Source: Parascedosporium putredinis (Eukaryota; Ascomycota; Sordariomycetes; Microascales; Microascaceae). Taken from it: a DNA stretch of 64,000 bases. Location of the stretch: the NCBI GenBank assembly GCA_949357655.1, contig CASHTG010000001.1, forward strand, positions 806,001 to 870,000, in the 5' to 3' direction. Made by a program: the position numbers and the translations under genes. Each line of letters opens with the position of its first letter. The first letter of the stretch is position 1. The notes below the pieces were generated by a model. It was not told the origin of the DNA. It saw nothing but the letters and a program-made list of their open reading frames with translations, and did not search any database. Below are positions 36,768 through 48,900 of the stretch, piece after piece.

Positions 36768-39620
36768 ATGGCGGATCCCCTTTCCCTGGACTATTTCCTA
36801 CCGCGGGACAGCAGCTACGACCGATCCCTCGACGCCAATTTTCACCTCAATCCCCCACCCGCCCCCGGCCCACCGACGACCTCATAGCCGACTTGGCACC
36901 GGATTGTGCTGTCGTTTCCCTGCGAGACCCCTCCGACGCCCTCCGACGATGCCTGGACGGTTCTGCCCCTTCGGAGAAGGCATTCGTCATGCGGACCGCC
37001 GTAGCCTCGCAAACCATATACGAATGGCTCCATGAGCTTCTGGACTGGCCCTGGCCTGTAGGCAGCGCCGCCTCGGGATTCCTGCTCTCCGTCACGGAGA
37101 GCCGCAGGACGGTTGGAGGCACCGAATTTTTCGACAGCATACCCATTTCCGAAATTTCGCGATACGACACGAGGATAGAGGAAATAAGCGTGGACATGGA
37201 CCATCTGGGAATCGAGGAGATCAAGGCACACATTCTTCATAACCACATCATGCCCCTCTCGCGCCCGGGCACGCCCATGTCCGACTCGTCCCGCCTCACG
37301 GCCTCGGCCCTCGCCTATATCCGCATGGAGGACATCACCGCCGTCGTCACCGCCGTCATCCTGCAGGCCCTTCCCAACCTGTCCAAGCTCTCGCGCTTGC
37401 TCAACGTGTGGAACATTCGCATCTCCGTTCTCCGCCACGTCCCCGACTTTTTGTCGGCCGTCGACGACGCCGAGGTCGCCCTGCAATCGGCCTGGCGAGC
37501 CTTGTCGATCTCCTCGCAGACGGTCGCGGGGAGGACCTGAGCTCTCTGGGCGGCGATCTCGGCACCTTTACGACGCTGACCAAGAAGGATTCGCAAATCA
37601 TGCGCCTGGTTCTGGAGAAGAAGGTGACGACCCCGGCCGGATCCTCGATTACATGCTGGATTGCTTGGAGGGGCTCGACGATACCCTGCCCGACGAGTGG
37701 CTGGACCGCATGGAATCCGTTGAGCGGGGATATAGTGACTGGGTCGCCGCGTGTGATACCAAAATCCGCGAAGCTGAATGGGCTAGAAGCGCGGTTGAGC
37801 AGCGGAGAAGATCCCTCATACTCGCAAAGGAACACGGTGCGGCGGCCCAGTCGGCGTCTTTCAAGAATGAGGATGTCGTTCCTCGCGCACCGCTCTCGGC
37901 CGACGAGCTTGAACCCGAGCCTGAGCCCGAGTCCGAATCCGAATCTGAATCCGAACCCAAGCCCGAGCCCACACTGCAAGACGCCGCATCTGCGCCGAGC
38001 GTGCAAGCAACTACTGTTGAACGTGCTCCCGAGCATGATCGCCCGTCACTCTCCTCCTCACCATCCAGCCAGAAGAACGAGCCTGAGATTGTTGTCTCCG
38101 ACGGAGAAAGCGAATCGGAACCCGAATCCGAGACCTCTGGTGTATTGATAAATCCAGCCCCCGACGGAGGTTATCCAGGATGGCTCCTCGGATGAGCCAT
38201 CGACGACATCTTCGACGAGGGGAACGGATGTCGAGAGTGAGGATGACGGAGAGTTGCCGCCTCTCCCTAGTGCTATTATGCTCACCCTCCGGCAACGGCA
38301 AGGCGCCGCTTTTGCCACTCCCAGGCACCGGCGCGGGGATGCGAAACTCGCCCCTCATCGTGGCGCCGGACGAAGGCGAGGTCTCGTACGACGAGGATAC
38401 GGTGAGCATCTCTAGCTCTCCACTCCTACGGGGCAAGCCGCGGGCCTCGTCGGTCACCTTTAGCGAGACCCTCCCGATCCCCTCAATCGAAGAGGACGAA
38501 GGCGAGGATGAAGAGGATGAGGACGACGACGAGGACTTGCGTCCCAGCACCCCATTCACGGAATCGTTCCTGGAAGACGTGGACGTAGAGGAGTCGCCTA
38601 GCGTTGCCGGAACCCCGAGCAAGCGTCGGACGGCGGCGGACGATCAGCTCCAGCAGCAGATTAGTGATATCCTCGACAGCATCCCCGCCAAGTTTACGCT
38701 CAACTCGGAGCCTTCGCCGGTCAACCTCAACCCGCCCGACTTCAAGATGCCGCGGATGAAGAAAACGGCGACGACGCGAGATCCCTCCGAGACTCGCTGC
38801 GGAGTAGCATGTCGGTGGCATCGTCCCGGGCCTCGACGCCAGGCTTCACCCTTGCGCCGGCCTTTGGCAAGAACCCGCGGCCGCGGCAGAAGAGCACGCA
38901 GCAGGACATCAAGGTGTATCACCTCTCGCGCGCGACGGGCGAGGCCCCGATCAAGCTCTTTATCCGGTGCGTGGGCGAGAACGGCGAGCGCGTCATGGTA
39001 CGGGTGGGCGGTGGCTGGGCGGATCTCGGCGAGTACCTCAAGGAGTACGCCTCGCACCACGGGCGGAGGTCCAAGGCCGCCAACAACGACAAGATCGAGA
39101 TCCGGGACGCTCCCCGGGCCGGCTCGGCCAGCAGGAGCATGATTGGGTCCAGCCCGCCGAGCCGGCCGGCGTCGGCCATGGAGTACTCGCCGCTGACACC
39201 GCTGCACGTGAAAAAGACTAGAAAGAGCTTTGGAGCGGCCAGCGACACGGCGGCGTCGGTCGCGCGCCGCCCGCCTCTCCCGCACACTCCGCTCCCCGCG
39301 GCGATATCGGGGCCGTCGTCGTCGTCGGGCCCGCGAGAGCACACGCCTTCGTCGGGGCCTCGACGCGGTCGAGATCCAGCTCGCGGCTCAGCTGGGGCGA
39401 GGCGGATAGCCCGATGCTGGGGCTCGCGGGGCCGACGAGCAGACCGGTGGAGATGAGCGACGAGAGCCGGGCGTGGGTGGAGAGCGTCAAGGAAAAGGTG
39501 CGCATCGCGAGCGGCGAGCGAAAGGCGTCGGCCGGGCTCGAAGGGCGCGAGAAGCTCTTTGGGGAGATGGGTAAGGTGGGCGGGACGAAGCGGTTGTTCC
39601 GGAAGGGCCAGAACGGCTAG
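36768..39620 (+). CDS. GAR (Gas2-related) domain protein, putative microtubule binder (seven frameshifts)
   Basis: Large fungal protein with one recognisable domain. Residues about 715-770 (DIKVYHLSRATGEAPIKLFI, then RVGGGWADLGEYLKEY) match the GAR domain, which in Gas2/spectraplakin proteins binds microtubules. The N-terminal half (IYEWLHELLDWPWP, then helical and coiled-coil-like sequence ending WARSAVEQRRRSLILAKEH) resembles a structured region of unknown family. The centre is acidic, with alternating Glu-Pro and Glu-Ser (ELEPEPEPESESESESEP) and EDEGEDEEDEDDDEDL. The tail is Ser/Pro-rich and ends in a basic GTKRLFRKGQNG. Seven frame breaks (near 36872, 37492, 37633, 38166, 38353, 38766 and 39356) are repaired by adding C, G or A (two bases at two sites), giving exactly 953 residues. 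The position of the site near 38353 is the least certain. ATG 36768 opens MADPLSLDYFLPRD. The cytoskeletal role is inferred from the domain. Confidence 0.8.
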
Positions 39621-40632
39621 GAGGGTTCTTTTTCTTGGGGCGGCTGACCTGGGGGTGTACCGAAACGACGATGGCGGGTGGGAAGAAGAAGAGCCCGGCC
39701 AAACCGACTTAAACCCATACACCCTTTGCCCACCAAGCAGCATCCACCTACCCCCATCCTATACCTCTCTCCTTTTTCATCATTCTCTTTTTCCTTCTTA
39801 CTCATACTCATACACCGTCTTCCATTTTTCTTTGTGCTTTCTCTTAACACTGGCGTCTCCGAGGAGGAAATACCCGCATCGTTCTCTTTTTTCTCTTTTT
39901 TTCTGGGGGACAACAGGCAGCTAGAACCATGCATGGAACGGCCGCGGCATCTCGGGGCGGGGTCTATTCCTCATATTACATTTTGCGTGTCTTTTCTTTT
40001 TTCTTCTTTTCCTTTTACGGCATCTTCTCTTTTCGAGGAGAGAGGCAAAGACAAAAGCTTCACTCATGTCCTTGGCATCACCAGCGCACAACGCAAACGT
40101 TCGCCCATTTTACACCAACCACACCAACCACACACTCATTCAGACCATTTTCTTCCTCCTTCTCCGTCGCTCTACAGCTCTCATACTCGCCCTTTGGCCC
40201 TTTTCTACTTTTTGTTGTTATCCCCCTTGAGCTACACATAGTCTATTGGGGGAGGGGACCTCGCTCGATGTTTCCGCCTCGAGGACTCCCAAAACTGTCG
40301 ATCTTTTGCTGTTGATTCTGTTTCGTTTGTTAGAAAGGTAGATGGCATCGATGAATACCCAGTTTCATATTTTTATTATTATTTTTATCTTATTTTTCGC
40401 GTGCTCTTGTTGCTCTTGGCCACCGTTAGTTCTTTGGGTGGCCATGCCCTTAATCACGTCTCAATCATGTAGAGCCCATGATGAAATCTATTGAATCTAT
40501 GCTGTGTTGTTAATTGATAATACTGTCTCTGGAATTATCAAAAAAAAATAGATAAGAAAAATAATTTGGACCGCAGGGAATTGCACAAGATTCAGACGAA
40601 GAAAAATAACGAAGGGAAAAAAAGAAGATTCT
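39621..40632. other. GAR-gene 3' region
   Basis: No coding region was seen. The stretch is T-rich on the plus strand (39.75-40.4 kb) and becomes AT-rich at 40.36-40.62 kb (TTTTTATTATTATTTTT and similar), as expected of a 3' untranslated region and spacer before the tRNA gene. Confidence 0.4.
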
Positions 40633-40713
40633 CGACAAGGACAGGATTTGAACCTATGCGGCCGAAGCCATGTGATTTCTAGTCACACCCATTAACCACT
40701 CTGGCACCTTGCC
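40633..40713 (-). tRNA. tRNA-Ser (anticodon AGA)
   Basis: Reading the minus strand, the acceptor arm GGCAAGG pairs with CCTTGTC (one G-U pair). The anticodon arm is TGTGA-CTAGAAA-TCACA with anticodon AGA. A long variable arm with a GGCTTCGGCC stem marks a type II serine tRNA, followed by the T loop GGTTCAAATCC. No intron is present. The span includes the discriminator base G; CCA is not encoded. A T-rich stretch is not evident immediately downstream on the minus strand. Confidence 0.92.
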
Positions 40714-41226
40714 TCTTTTTGTTCTTGGTTGGGGGTAGATCGCATAAGTCACTTGATATTGCTCGACAGAAATGTTGTGTTGCGGGGTCTTCTGGGCATG
40801 AAAAGTGGAGGAGAGAGTGCCAATAGCGTGGGTGGAATTTTACGTGCAGCGGCCAAGGGTTCCTCCCTCCCATTCCTTGCTTGTGCCTCTCTCCATCCAT
40901 TGTTTTACCACAAGTATCCATAGATCTTTGCAGCTCTTGACAAACCAAATTGCTGGTAGTTGGTATCATTCGGACGCTTCCTTGGATATTCAGACAATGT
41001 CGAGATTGACCAATCTGCTTCATGTCTATTTGACTGTCTTCCTCTGCTAAATCTCCCCCTTCCCCTAAAACGGACACCAGATCCAAGCAAACGAAATGTT
41101 CACCCCAGTACCTGTCACCTTGGCACCCACCAACGTTACCTTTTGCCCCGTCCGTCCTGGGGGAGCCAATTTGAGATGGCTTGCGGACCTGAGAATCTCA
41201 ACAAGATAGGAGAGATCCTAGCGTTA

Positions 41227-41298
41227 GGGCGCATGGTTTAGTGGTATAATTCCTCTTTAGCATAGAGGCGGTCCCTGGTTCGATTCCTGGTGTGTCCA
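41227..41298 (+). tRNA. tRNA-Ala (anticodon AGC)
   Basis: The acceptor arm GGGCGCA pairs with TGTGTCC, and the third pair is G-U, the classic alanine identity element. The D arm is GTTTAGTGGTATAATTC-like, the anticodon arm is CCTCT-TTAGCAT-AGAGG with anticodon AGC, and the T arm has GGTTCGATTCC. The discriminator is A. No intron is present and CCA is not encoded. T runs at about 41320-41327 and 41342-41348 could terminate RNA polymerase III transcription. Confidence 0.95.
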
Positions 41299-41826
41299 AC
41301 TTTTTGAGCCCTCGAGAAGTTCTTTTTTTCTCCCTTGCGTGTTTTTTTCCCATTTTTATTTTATTTTATATTTTATATTTCTTTTCTTGGTCTTCTTCCC
41401 TCTATTCTCCTTTTCCTTCCTGATAGACAGGAGGACACTACTCGAGGTCAAACAGATCTTCACAATTGAACATAGCACAATCGTGTGCGCCAGCCGCGCG
41501 GCTATGTTGTAGGAGAAACACGAGGTAGAAAATCTCCAGCGTGTAGATACTCAAAGGCATAATCTATTAATGAGCTGATTCCTTGCCCGCCCTCAAACGC
41601 CATGCGCCATAAGCTGGTATATACGTATATATATCCATGACAGGCCTTGGGCCAGCATGGAGGGAAGAAAAAGAAAAAAACAAAAGAGCAAGAGGAAAAA
41701 TGATGGACCAAGAGGGCAACAGCCACCAATCCTCCCCGTTCTCGCTGTTGTTGCATCTCGCGTCGGAAAGAAAACAAGAAAAAGGCATGAAATGAACCCT
41801 AGAGGGCCACCCGCCAGGTTCTCGCC

Positions 41827-42826
41827 CTAGAGCACAATGAGCAGGATGAGAAGCAGGATAAGCACAAAAATGAGGACGGCGATGCAGCAGCTACTCAGAC
41901 TGTCCTCATTTTTGCGCATCACGTACTGCAGCTTCTGCATGCCCATCTGAAGGCGCCCGCCCACCCGATCCGCCATCTCGTCCACCACGTCGAGCATGCC
42001 GCTCTGCTCCTCGAGCTCGCGGCCCATGTCGTCCGCCTGCCGCCTTAGGTTGCCCACCGTCTGGAACACGCCGTCCAGGTGCGTGTCCTGCTCGCGGAGC
42101 ATGTGCAGCTGCTGCCTCTGCTCGAACTCGGCGTAGTGGTCGTCGTCGCCGCCGTCGTGGTCCTCCCCTTCGTCACCCAGCGCGAACTGGCTGGGATCCG
42201 GCAGGTCGTCGCCGCCCGCGTGCGCCTTGGCCCTCGCCTTGCCGCCAGCGCCGGCGCCGGCGCCCGGTCCCTTGGCCATCTCCTCGCGCATGTCGTCAAT
42301 CTCGCCGCGCACTTCCTGCACCGCCCGCCGCCGCTTGCGCACCTCGGCTTCGCTTAGGCCGAAGCGATCCGGCGAGGACTCGGCCGCGGAGACGGCGTCG
42401 GAGAGGTCGGCTACATCTTCGCCTAGCGACTCGAGCGCGGATTCGAGGTCTTGGAGGGCTGATTTGAGTTCGGGCGACGAGCCGCCTGCGAGGGATCGGA
42501 TGCGTAGGTAGGATGTGAAGAGTTGTCGGGTGGAGGAGAGTTGGGAGAGGACGTCTCTGTTGGGTGGGAAGTGGTGATTAGCTTGGAGACGTTAAGATGC
42601 AAACCCAAAAAAGAAGAAAAAAAAAAGAAAAAAAAGAAAAAAAAAAAAAAGAGAGAGATTGCGCTTTCTATTCTTTTCTTCTTTCGCTTATCTGAGGCGG
42701 TGCTGGAGGGATACGGGTATCTCGGTTCCCTGGCAGTGATCATCAGGAACAAGGGGCGGGAGAGCTGGGCAAAACGTACTGCTGGACCTGGAGGAAGGGA
42801 TCCTCCTCGTTGGTCGAGGACATCAT
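41827..42826 (-). CDS. tlg1: Tlg1 / syntaxin-6-type t-SNARE
   Basis: Qc-SNARE of endosome-to-trans-Golgi traffic. Exon 1 is 42826-42780 and exon 2 is 42556-41827; the 223-nt intron carries a long polypurine tract on the plus strand. The protein is 258 residues. It opens MMSSTNEEDPFLQVQQDVLS, with an N-terminal helical domain of the syntaxin-6 type, then a Gly/Ala-rich acidic linker. The SNARE motif follows (DTHLDGVFQTVGNLRRQADD, with a central Gln in ELEEQSGML). It ends with a single C-terminal membrane anchor (CCIAVLIFVLILLLILLIVL) preceded by two cysteines that could be palmitoylated. The frame is intact throughout, unlike most neighbours. The second ATG at 42823 could also be used. It is divergent from the methyltransferase gene. 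Confidence 0.92.
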
Positions 42827-44005
42827 TTGTGGGCCGTCTCTACGTCTTGGACTCTGCCAAACTTGACATCGGGCTCGCTTCGACAGGTAAAAGAGAAGAA
42901 AGGAGGAGGATGGATTTCGTTGAACGAGGAAAGGAACGACGGGTGTTGGCGATGTGCCGAGCGAGAAAAGGGACCGCGCAATACCACCGTGACGTCCCCC
43001 GACCGGACCTCCATTCAAAGGCTGCCTGCCTCCTTGAAGCTGATCGGTAATACATCGGGACACATGTCTTGATTAGATAAGCACCACTTTGGCTATGGAG
43101 CTTGGAGTGGGTGTCTCCCCCACACTTTCACATGTGTTCTAACTAATAATATAATAGCACACTCGATCAATTGCAGAGATCAATTGATCCATAGATCAAT
43201 GGATGGTTCAGTCTCTCAATGGCCGCATGTAAACCTCGCCGTACTTGGAAAGCAGTGATCAAATTGCTGAGTATTTCTTCCCGCCCCATTTCATCGAATA
43301 TATCTACAGACGGGGTAAGAATGTCCGCTTGGCTTTGACCAGGGGTGTAAAGAATGACTGCACACACAAAGCGCTTCCTCATACCAATTCCAGTGGTCCG
43401 CTGATTTACCCACCTCCCCACAAACGGAGCCATTGATCAACCTCGGAGATTATCTCCCCCGCGAGTGCGCACTCCACCACTCGCTGCCTCTTCGTAGCAT
43501 AGAGTTCGCTAAAGATAGACTGAAAAAATCAACCATAAAATTCGAGCCTTTACTTTTCCAACCAGCGCCGGTGACTGTATAGGGCCTGTGAGTGGGAGCA
43601 GAGCACAATCTGCTTTGGCCCTCTTGCTCCCTAGCATCGACGTTGACACGGAGCCGAGTCTACTCGCTCGCACTGCAGCAAGGAGAGCTGAACAGGCGAA
43701 ATGGGTGGTGCCACTTGCAGTAGGCGCCTGCCCCTCACCTTCACCCTCACCAGAAAATGTCAATTCACCCCGCCAAAAATGCCCCGCAGCAAGGGGAAAA
43801 AAAAAAAAGGACCTCGACAAAGTGTTGCAGTCCGTCTTCACTAACAAGAGCACACAAATACTAACACACTCAATCGCGCCCTCTCTCCTTCACACGCGCA
43901 GCGCATACACCATTGCTAACGCTCCCCCTCGTAACCCCGGGATCTTTTCCTTTTCCCTTTCGAAACGGCTCATCCTCTGGGGGAATCGAGGTCGAGTCCG
44001 CCATC
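42827..44005. promoter_or_regulatory. Divergent intergenic region, tlg1 / METTL25-type gene
   Basis: About 1.2 kb lies between two divergent start codons. It contains a 12-bp perfect palindrome GATCAATTGATC at 43178-43189 inside a cluster of related GATCAAT sequences, and a 12-base A run near 43798. The plus strand just before 44006 is pyrimidine-rich. No gene was seen. Confidence 0.4.
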
Positions 44006-45965
44006 ATGGTACCTGAAAAGCCATTGCCGTACTCGGACGAGTTTACCTCGCCGGAAGAGTACACCGACGCTCTCCTCTCCTTCGCCACCACCTCGGACCT
44101 CTTCCAGATTCTCTGCGGCGGCGTGCACATCCTCGACTTCTTCACCACCGGCGACCCGGGCATCTTCGCCACCATCTTCGACGAGGACTGGCGCGAGTTC
44201 CTGGCCGCCTGCGACATCATGGACCTACTCGACCTCCTCATGAGAGACGACCTCTCTGGCGACTTGACCAAGGGGGTTGCGCCCGCCCCCGGCGCTGGTC
44301 GACTACATCACCCAGATTCGCAGGTTCTCCCTCGACCGCGCCTTCACCCCGCGCAAGCAGAAGCTCCCCGTGTTGCCGCGCAAGATTGCCCTTGGCATGA
44401 AGACGAAAAAGGTCCACGAGGTGACCAATTTCGCAGACTATGTCGACAGGCTCGTGGAGGGCATATGCGCCGAGGCGTCCACCGACGACAAGGACGGCGG
44501 AGAGGAAATCACCCACCTCGTCGATTTTGGCAGCGGCCAAAACTACCTCGGCAGGGCCCTCGCCTGCCCGCCCTACAACAGGCACGTCGTCGCCGTCGAG
44601 GGCCGCGAGCACAACATCTCCGGCGCCAAGTCCCTTGACCTGATGGCAGGCATCGTCAAGAGGCCCGGCGTCATCCGCAACAAGAAACTCTACCAGCACA
44701 TGGTCGATAGCCAGACCCCGAAGAGCTTCTTTCCGCCAAGGCCAAGAGGAGATTGGCCAAGGGCATCACCGCCCCCAGCGGGCCGTCGCCGACCTTCGCC
44801 CCCGAGAAGAGATTGGCGTCGAGGCGTCGTACGAGTTTGAGGAAGGGAGGGGCTCTATTCAGTACGTCGTCGGCACTTTGGAGAGTGGAGACCTCTCCCA
44901 TGTCGTCTACAAGATACGGAATGTCAGGCCCGACCAGCCGGAACCCACACCCGAGAACACGGAGGTAGCCGTGGTGGCGGCAGATGCCCAACATGAGGCC
45001 GAGGCCGGGACCGGGACAGGGACCGAGACTGGGACCGAGGTCGAGGCGCGCGCAAACAACGACCCAGACTCGCAGGAAACCCAGAACCAGAGGCTGATGG
45101 CCATCTCCATCCACTCCTGCGGCAACCTCTCCAACTTTGGCATCCGCTCCCTGATCCTGAACCCCACCATCCGCGCCGTCGCCATCGTCGGCTGCTGCTA
45201 CAACCTCCTCACCGAGAGGCTCGGCCCCCACCTACAACTACCCCTACATGCGCCCCAGCCTGCAGCCCGTCAACGGCCGCGTCGCCCGCGAGTCCGCCAA
45301 GTACGACCCGGAAGGCTTCCCCATGAGCGACGCCTTTGTCCACCACGCCGGGGGCGAAGGCGTGCGCTTCAACATCACCGCCCGCATGATGGCGTGCCAG
45401 TCCCCCAAAACTGGACCAAGGACGACAGCGACGACTTCTTCACCCGCCACTACTACCGCGCCGTCCTGCAAAGATCTTTCTCGACCGCGGCGTCGTCGGC
45501 AAGGTGCGCCACAGCGACGGCGAGCCCGTTCCCGCCGAGGAGCTGGAGCAGCGAGGTGCCGGCCCCGAGAGCCCCTTCGACATGAGCACGAACCCCGTCA
45601 TCCTCGGTTCCCTCCGCAGGGGCTCCTATGACTCGTTCAAGGGCTACGTGCGGGCCGCCGTCCTCAAGCTCACCACCAACACGAGCTACAAGCAGTACGC
45701 CGAGGTGGTGGAGCGCAAGATGGGCAACATGACGGACGAGGAGATTGACGGCTACGAGGCGGTGTATGGGTCCCGGAAAAAGGAAATCGCTGTCGTGTGG
45801 AGCCTTATGGCTTTCAGCGCTGCCGTCGTCGAAGCCATGATCGTTACCGATCGCTGGCTGTTCCTCAAGGAGCACTCCGACCTCGTCAAGCACTGCTGGG
45901 TGGAATCCGTCTTTGACTACAAGCAATCACCCCGCAACCTCGTCATTGTCGGCATCAAGAAGTAG
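44006..45965 (+). CDS. METTL25-type methyltransferase (six frameshifts)
   Basis: Predicted SAM-dependent methyltransferase of the METTL25/METTL25B (RRNAD1) group, domain PF13679. ATG 44006 opens MVPEKPLPYSDEFTSPEEYT. The SAM-binding glycine motif is HLVDFGSGQNYLGRAL (about residue 171), followed by VAVEGREHNISGAKSLD. Later family blocks are ISIHSCGNLSNFGIRSLI, VAIVGCCYNLLTERLGPPTY and the long C-terminal region ending NLVIVGIKK. A Thr/Glu/Gly-rich insert (GTGTGTETGTEVEAR) sits in the middle. Six frame breaks are repaired by adding G, C or A: near 44268 (two G), 44733, 44806, 45223 (two C), 45408 and 45465. The total is then exactly 655 residues. The substrate is unknown. No introns were seen. 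Confidence 0.88.
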
Positions 45966-48900
45966 CTCGCCCGCGTCCAAGTCTTCTTTCACCCATGCTG
46001 TCTTCCTCCCCGGGGCCGCGTTGTCCGCCCATCTCGTGGACATCCTGCTCCGGTGACATTCCTCGCCAGCCACAATTCACCAACGCCTGTCGCATCGACG
46101 CCGGACACCAGAAGTGAGCCGTATTCAACCGCTTAGCTCTTAGGCATACGACCCGACAGAGCGGCCGAACCCAATACGCTCCTCCCTTTCCCCAAAGCAG
46201 GCCAACCGCTCACTAATAGCCGACGGGGTGGTTTTTTTTTTTTCTTTTCTTTTTCCCTTTCCTTTCCCCTCTAGCCGGCTCAATGCGTCCCGTGTTCTAC
46301 CCCACATCCGGGCCCTGATAAGCGATCACGATCCAATAGCGCAGTGAATACAAATCAAAGAAACGAGCCGTGGGTGCTGCCACGAGGAGACCTGCGAGTG
46401 GTGCCTGATACGTAGAACCCGCGCTGGACGGATACACTTGCCCATCTCGGCCGTGGGGGCTAGATGGCGGTAGTTTCTAATATGGTGACCGAAGGCCAAC
46501 TTGACGATGAGCGGAAGCTTCGTCTTCAGTCTTCAGTTATTCGCGCGTGGCTTTGGGAAATCTTCATGCATGCCCAGGGGGAGGGCTTATCATGGAAAAC
46601 TTGGAAAGCCCGTTTTCCTGTCATCCCCTTCCTTTTTTTTTTTAATCCTCCGAATTTGGTAACAGATAAGATGGGCTTGTCAAAGATTCTAGCGACAACG
46701 AGCGCCCCGCTACAGAGTCCGGCGCAAGGTGCTTCACAGGAGCTGCAGCAGCGAGCAGCACTAGCAAGATGCAGCTCCGTCAATTGTCGGCAGTGTACAG
46801 GAATTCGCACTAAGCCTCTCCCCCTCCTACTATATTCGTCGATCCACCCCACTGCCTGCTTGAGCTGCCAATCTGTGTGCCAACTGCGGGTCTGGCCCGG
46901 TGGATTTGGGCGGTGTGTTCTACCTTGATTGAAGTAGATGTTTCCGAGTTGACCTGGAAGAGGGGAGAGGAAGCGATCAGACTTGATGAATGGTTGTGGG
47001 GAGAGGGGAAGTGAGGGTATTTTCGGTATCTCCACGGGCCTGTGTACTGAGGGGATTATGCTGTCTTAGATTATGGTACGGTTAGAGTTGGTGCGATGGG
47101 GCAATTTCGCCTAGCATGGAGAATTTGGTGGCCTCGGGCTCCTTTGGGAAGGCCAAACAGCTTGGCGGCGTTGAGCGCATGTACAAGTAGCTACCAGACA
47201 CTGTATCCACCTAGACGGGTCTTCCCAAGCAGACCTGACTGCCGGATGGCGATGTCCGGAGCGGGGAAAAGAAGGAAAAGGCAATCCGGCGTGACCAAAA
47301 GCACTATTTTCCAGTTCCTACCGTGTCCGGCATCTATTACTCGAGAACTTTCGAAGGAATTCGGACCCTCTTCTCTTGCCCAAAAGGTGGAGTTGATGGG
47401 GACGCCTACGACGACGATACCGCAGGAGCTCGCTGCTGTGGTACGGTACGCACCTGGGCTGCGGACATGGGTGCAGAAGTGGCGCATCGCCTGGTCCGCC
47501 CATTCTGCTTGGAAGCAAAGGAGTCCAGCCAGACGTGTGCCTAAAAATAAGGATTCCTGCTTGAGATACCCTCATAATGCAACTGGTGCAACAGGTGGGC
47601 CATCGTCCATGTCTTCATTCAATCGGGGTTTTATTGGAAGTTGCCGGAGGAGAAAGTGATCATAATCTGTTAGCCCTTGGTATGAGGACTATCGGACCGG
47701 ATCGGATTTCCCTGCGCCCAGATTGGGCGGCAATACGGCCATCATGCTTGATGCCGGTCTAGAGTTCTCGGTGCCAACTCTCCGATGTGTTGAGGATGTG
47801 CGGTACATCCATCGGGACGGGGCTCCTTTCGCGGTCGCCATGGAGGATCCTCAAGGAAGCTGGATCTCGCGAGCTTCAATCACTTGACAGCGTTTCCCCT
47901 ACGAAACTCAATCGTAACGCCCGAGAGCCAGCTGGCTTTGAAGGATGACACAACAAGGGTGGAGTGAGAGGTAAATTCGGTAGACCCTTGGGATCGAATC
48001 AATTGAGGGCCCTCTGAGCCAATTTGAGTGGGTTCGACTCAGATCCCGGTTTCCGGGGTTCTCCAGGCCGGACAAAAAAAAAAAAAGACAAGAAAACAAA
48101 ATACGGGACAAGAAGCAGCATGGGAGGAAGCAGAAACAGAGTGTGGTACGTGCCACAGGGCTTGACCGGGGTCTCAACGTTGACACTGGGGCTGGCCAGG
48201 GCCACACGTCATCAATTGATCAATTTTGTCAAGCCTCACGATTTGGTTGAGCCGGGGTCTTCCCGCCTTTTGCTTCTGGCTTGGTCCTCCCGTCGTGCCT
48301 TTTCGGACTTTGTTGGCCAAGCAGAAAGCAGAAGTCACGGAACCCTGCAGGAGAAAAATTACGAAGAACGGTGGATCGCGGTCAGGAAGTCTCAAAGGCC
48401 AGTGCGTCCTTGCAGGGAGGCGCATCAGTGTTCGCCTTCCCCTGTCCAGCCCAATAACACCTCCATTTCGTTCGCTGGGTTCTGGGGTGTCTGTGTGCTT
48501 CGGTCGCCGATAATCGTACTTGTAGATTGGTGCTGGCTCCGTCGGAGTGAGGGTTTCGTCAACAGCCCCCTCCCTTGGCTCTCCTTTCCCATGTCTGGCT
48601 TGCACAAAGTTCAGCGTTAAATCACGACATTTTGCCGTCATCTTTCACCTACTTGCATTTGAGTTGGTAGTAGACGTGACCTACCGCAGAGATCACCTAA
48701 TTGGTATAGTCTCTGAGACACTGGATCCTGCTGCTCGCTGCTGTGGCACCAAAATAATGATGGGCCAGCAGCATTCCACGATGCAAGGCCTTGTTGCTTG
48801 TGCCAAAGCCCACTTCCGAGCTCCCCTCAAACGCGCCAGTTGTATCATGAATGGGCCCAAAGGCGAAGTGGGACCACGTGAGATTGCTCGTTCTTCAACA

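Noticed and set aside
38919..39743. 274-codon minus-strand frame over the GAR domain
   Set aside because: It is a shadow of the GAR gene, Arg/Pro/Ser-rich with no domain.
43178..43189. Restriction-type or transposon end at the GATCAATTGATC palindrome
   Set aside because: No matching second end, target duplication or adjacent enzyme gene.
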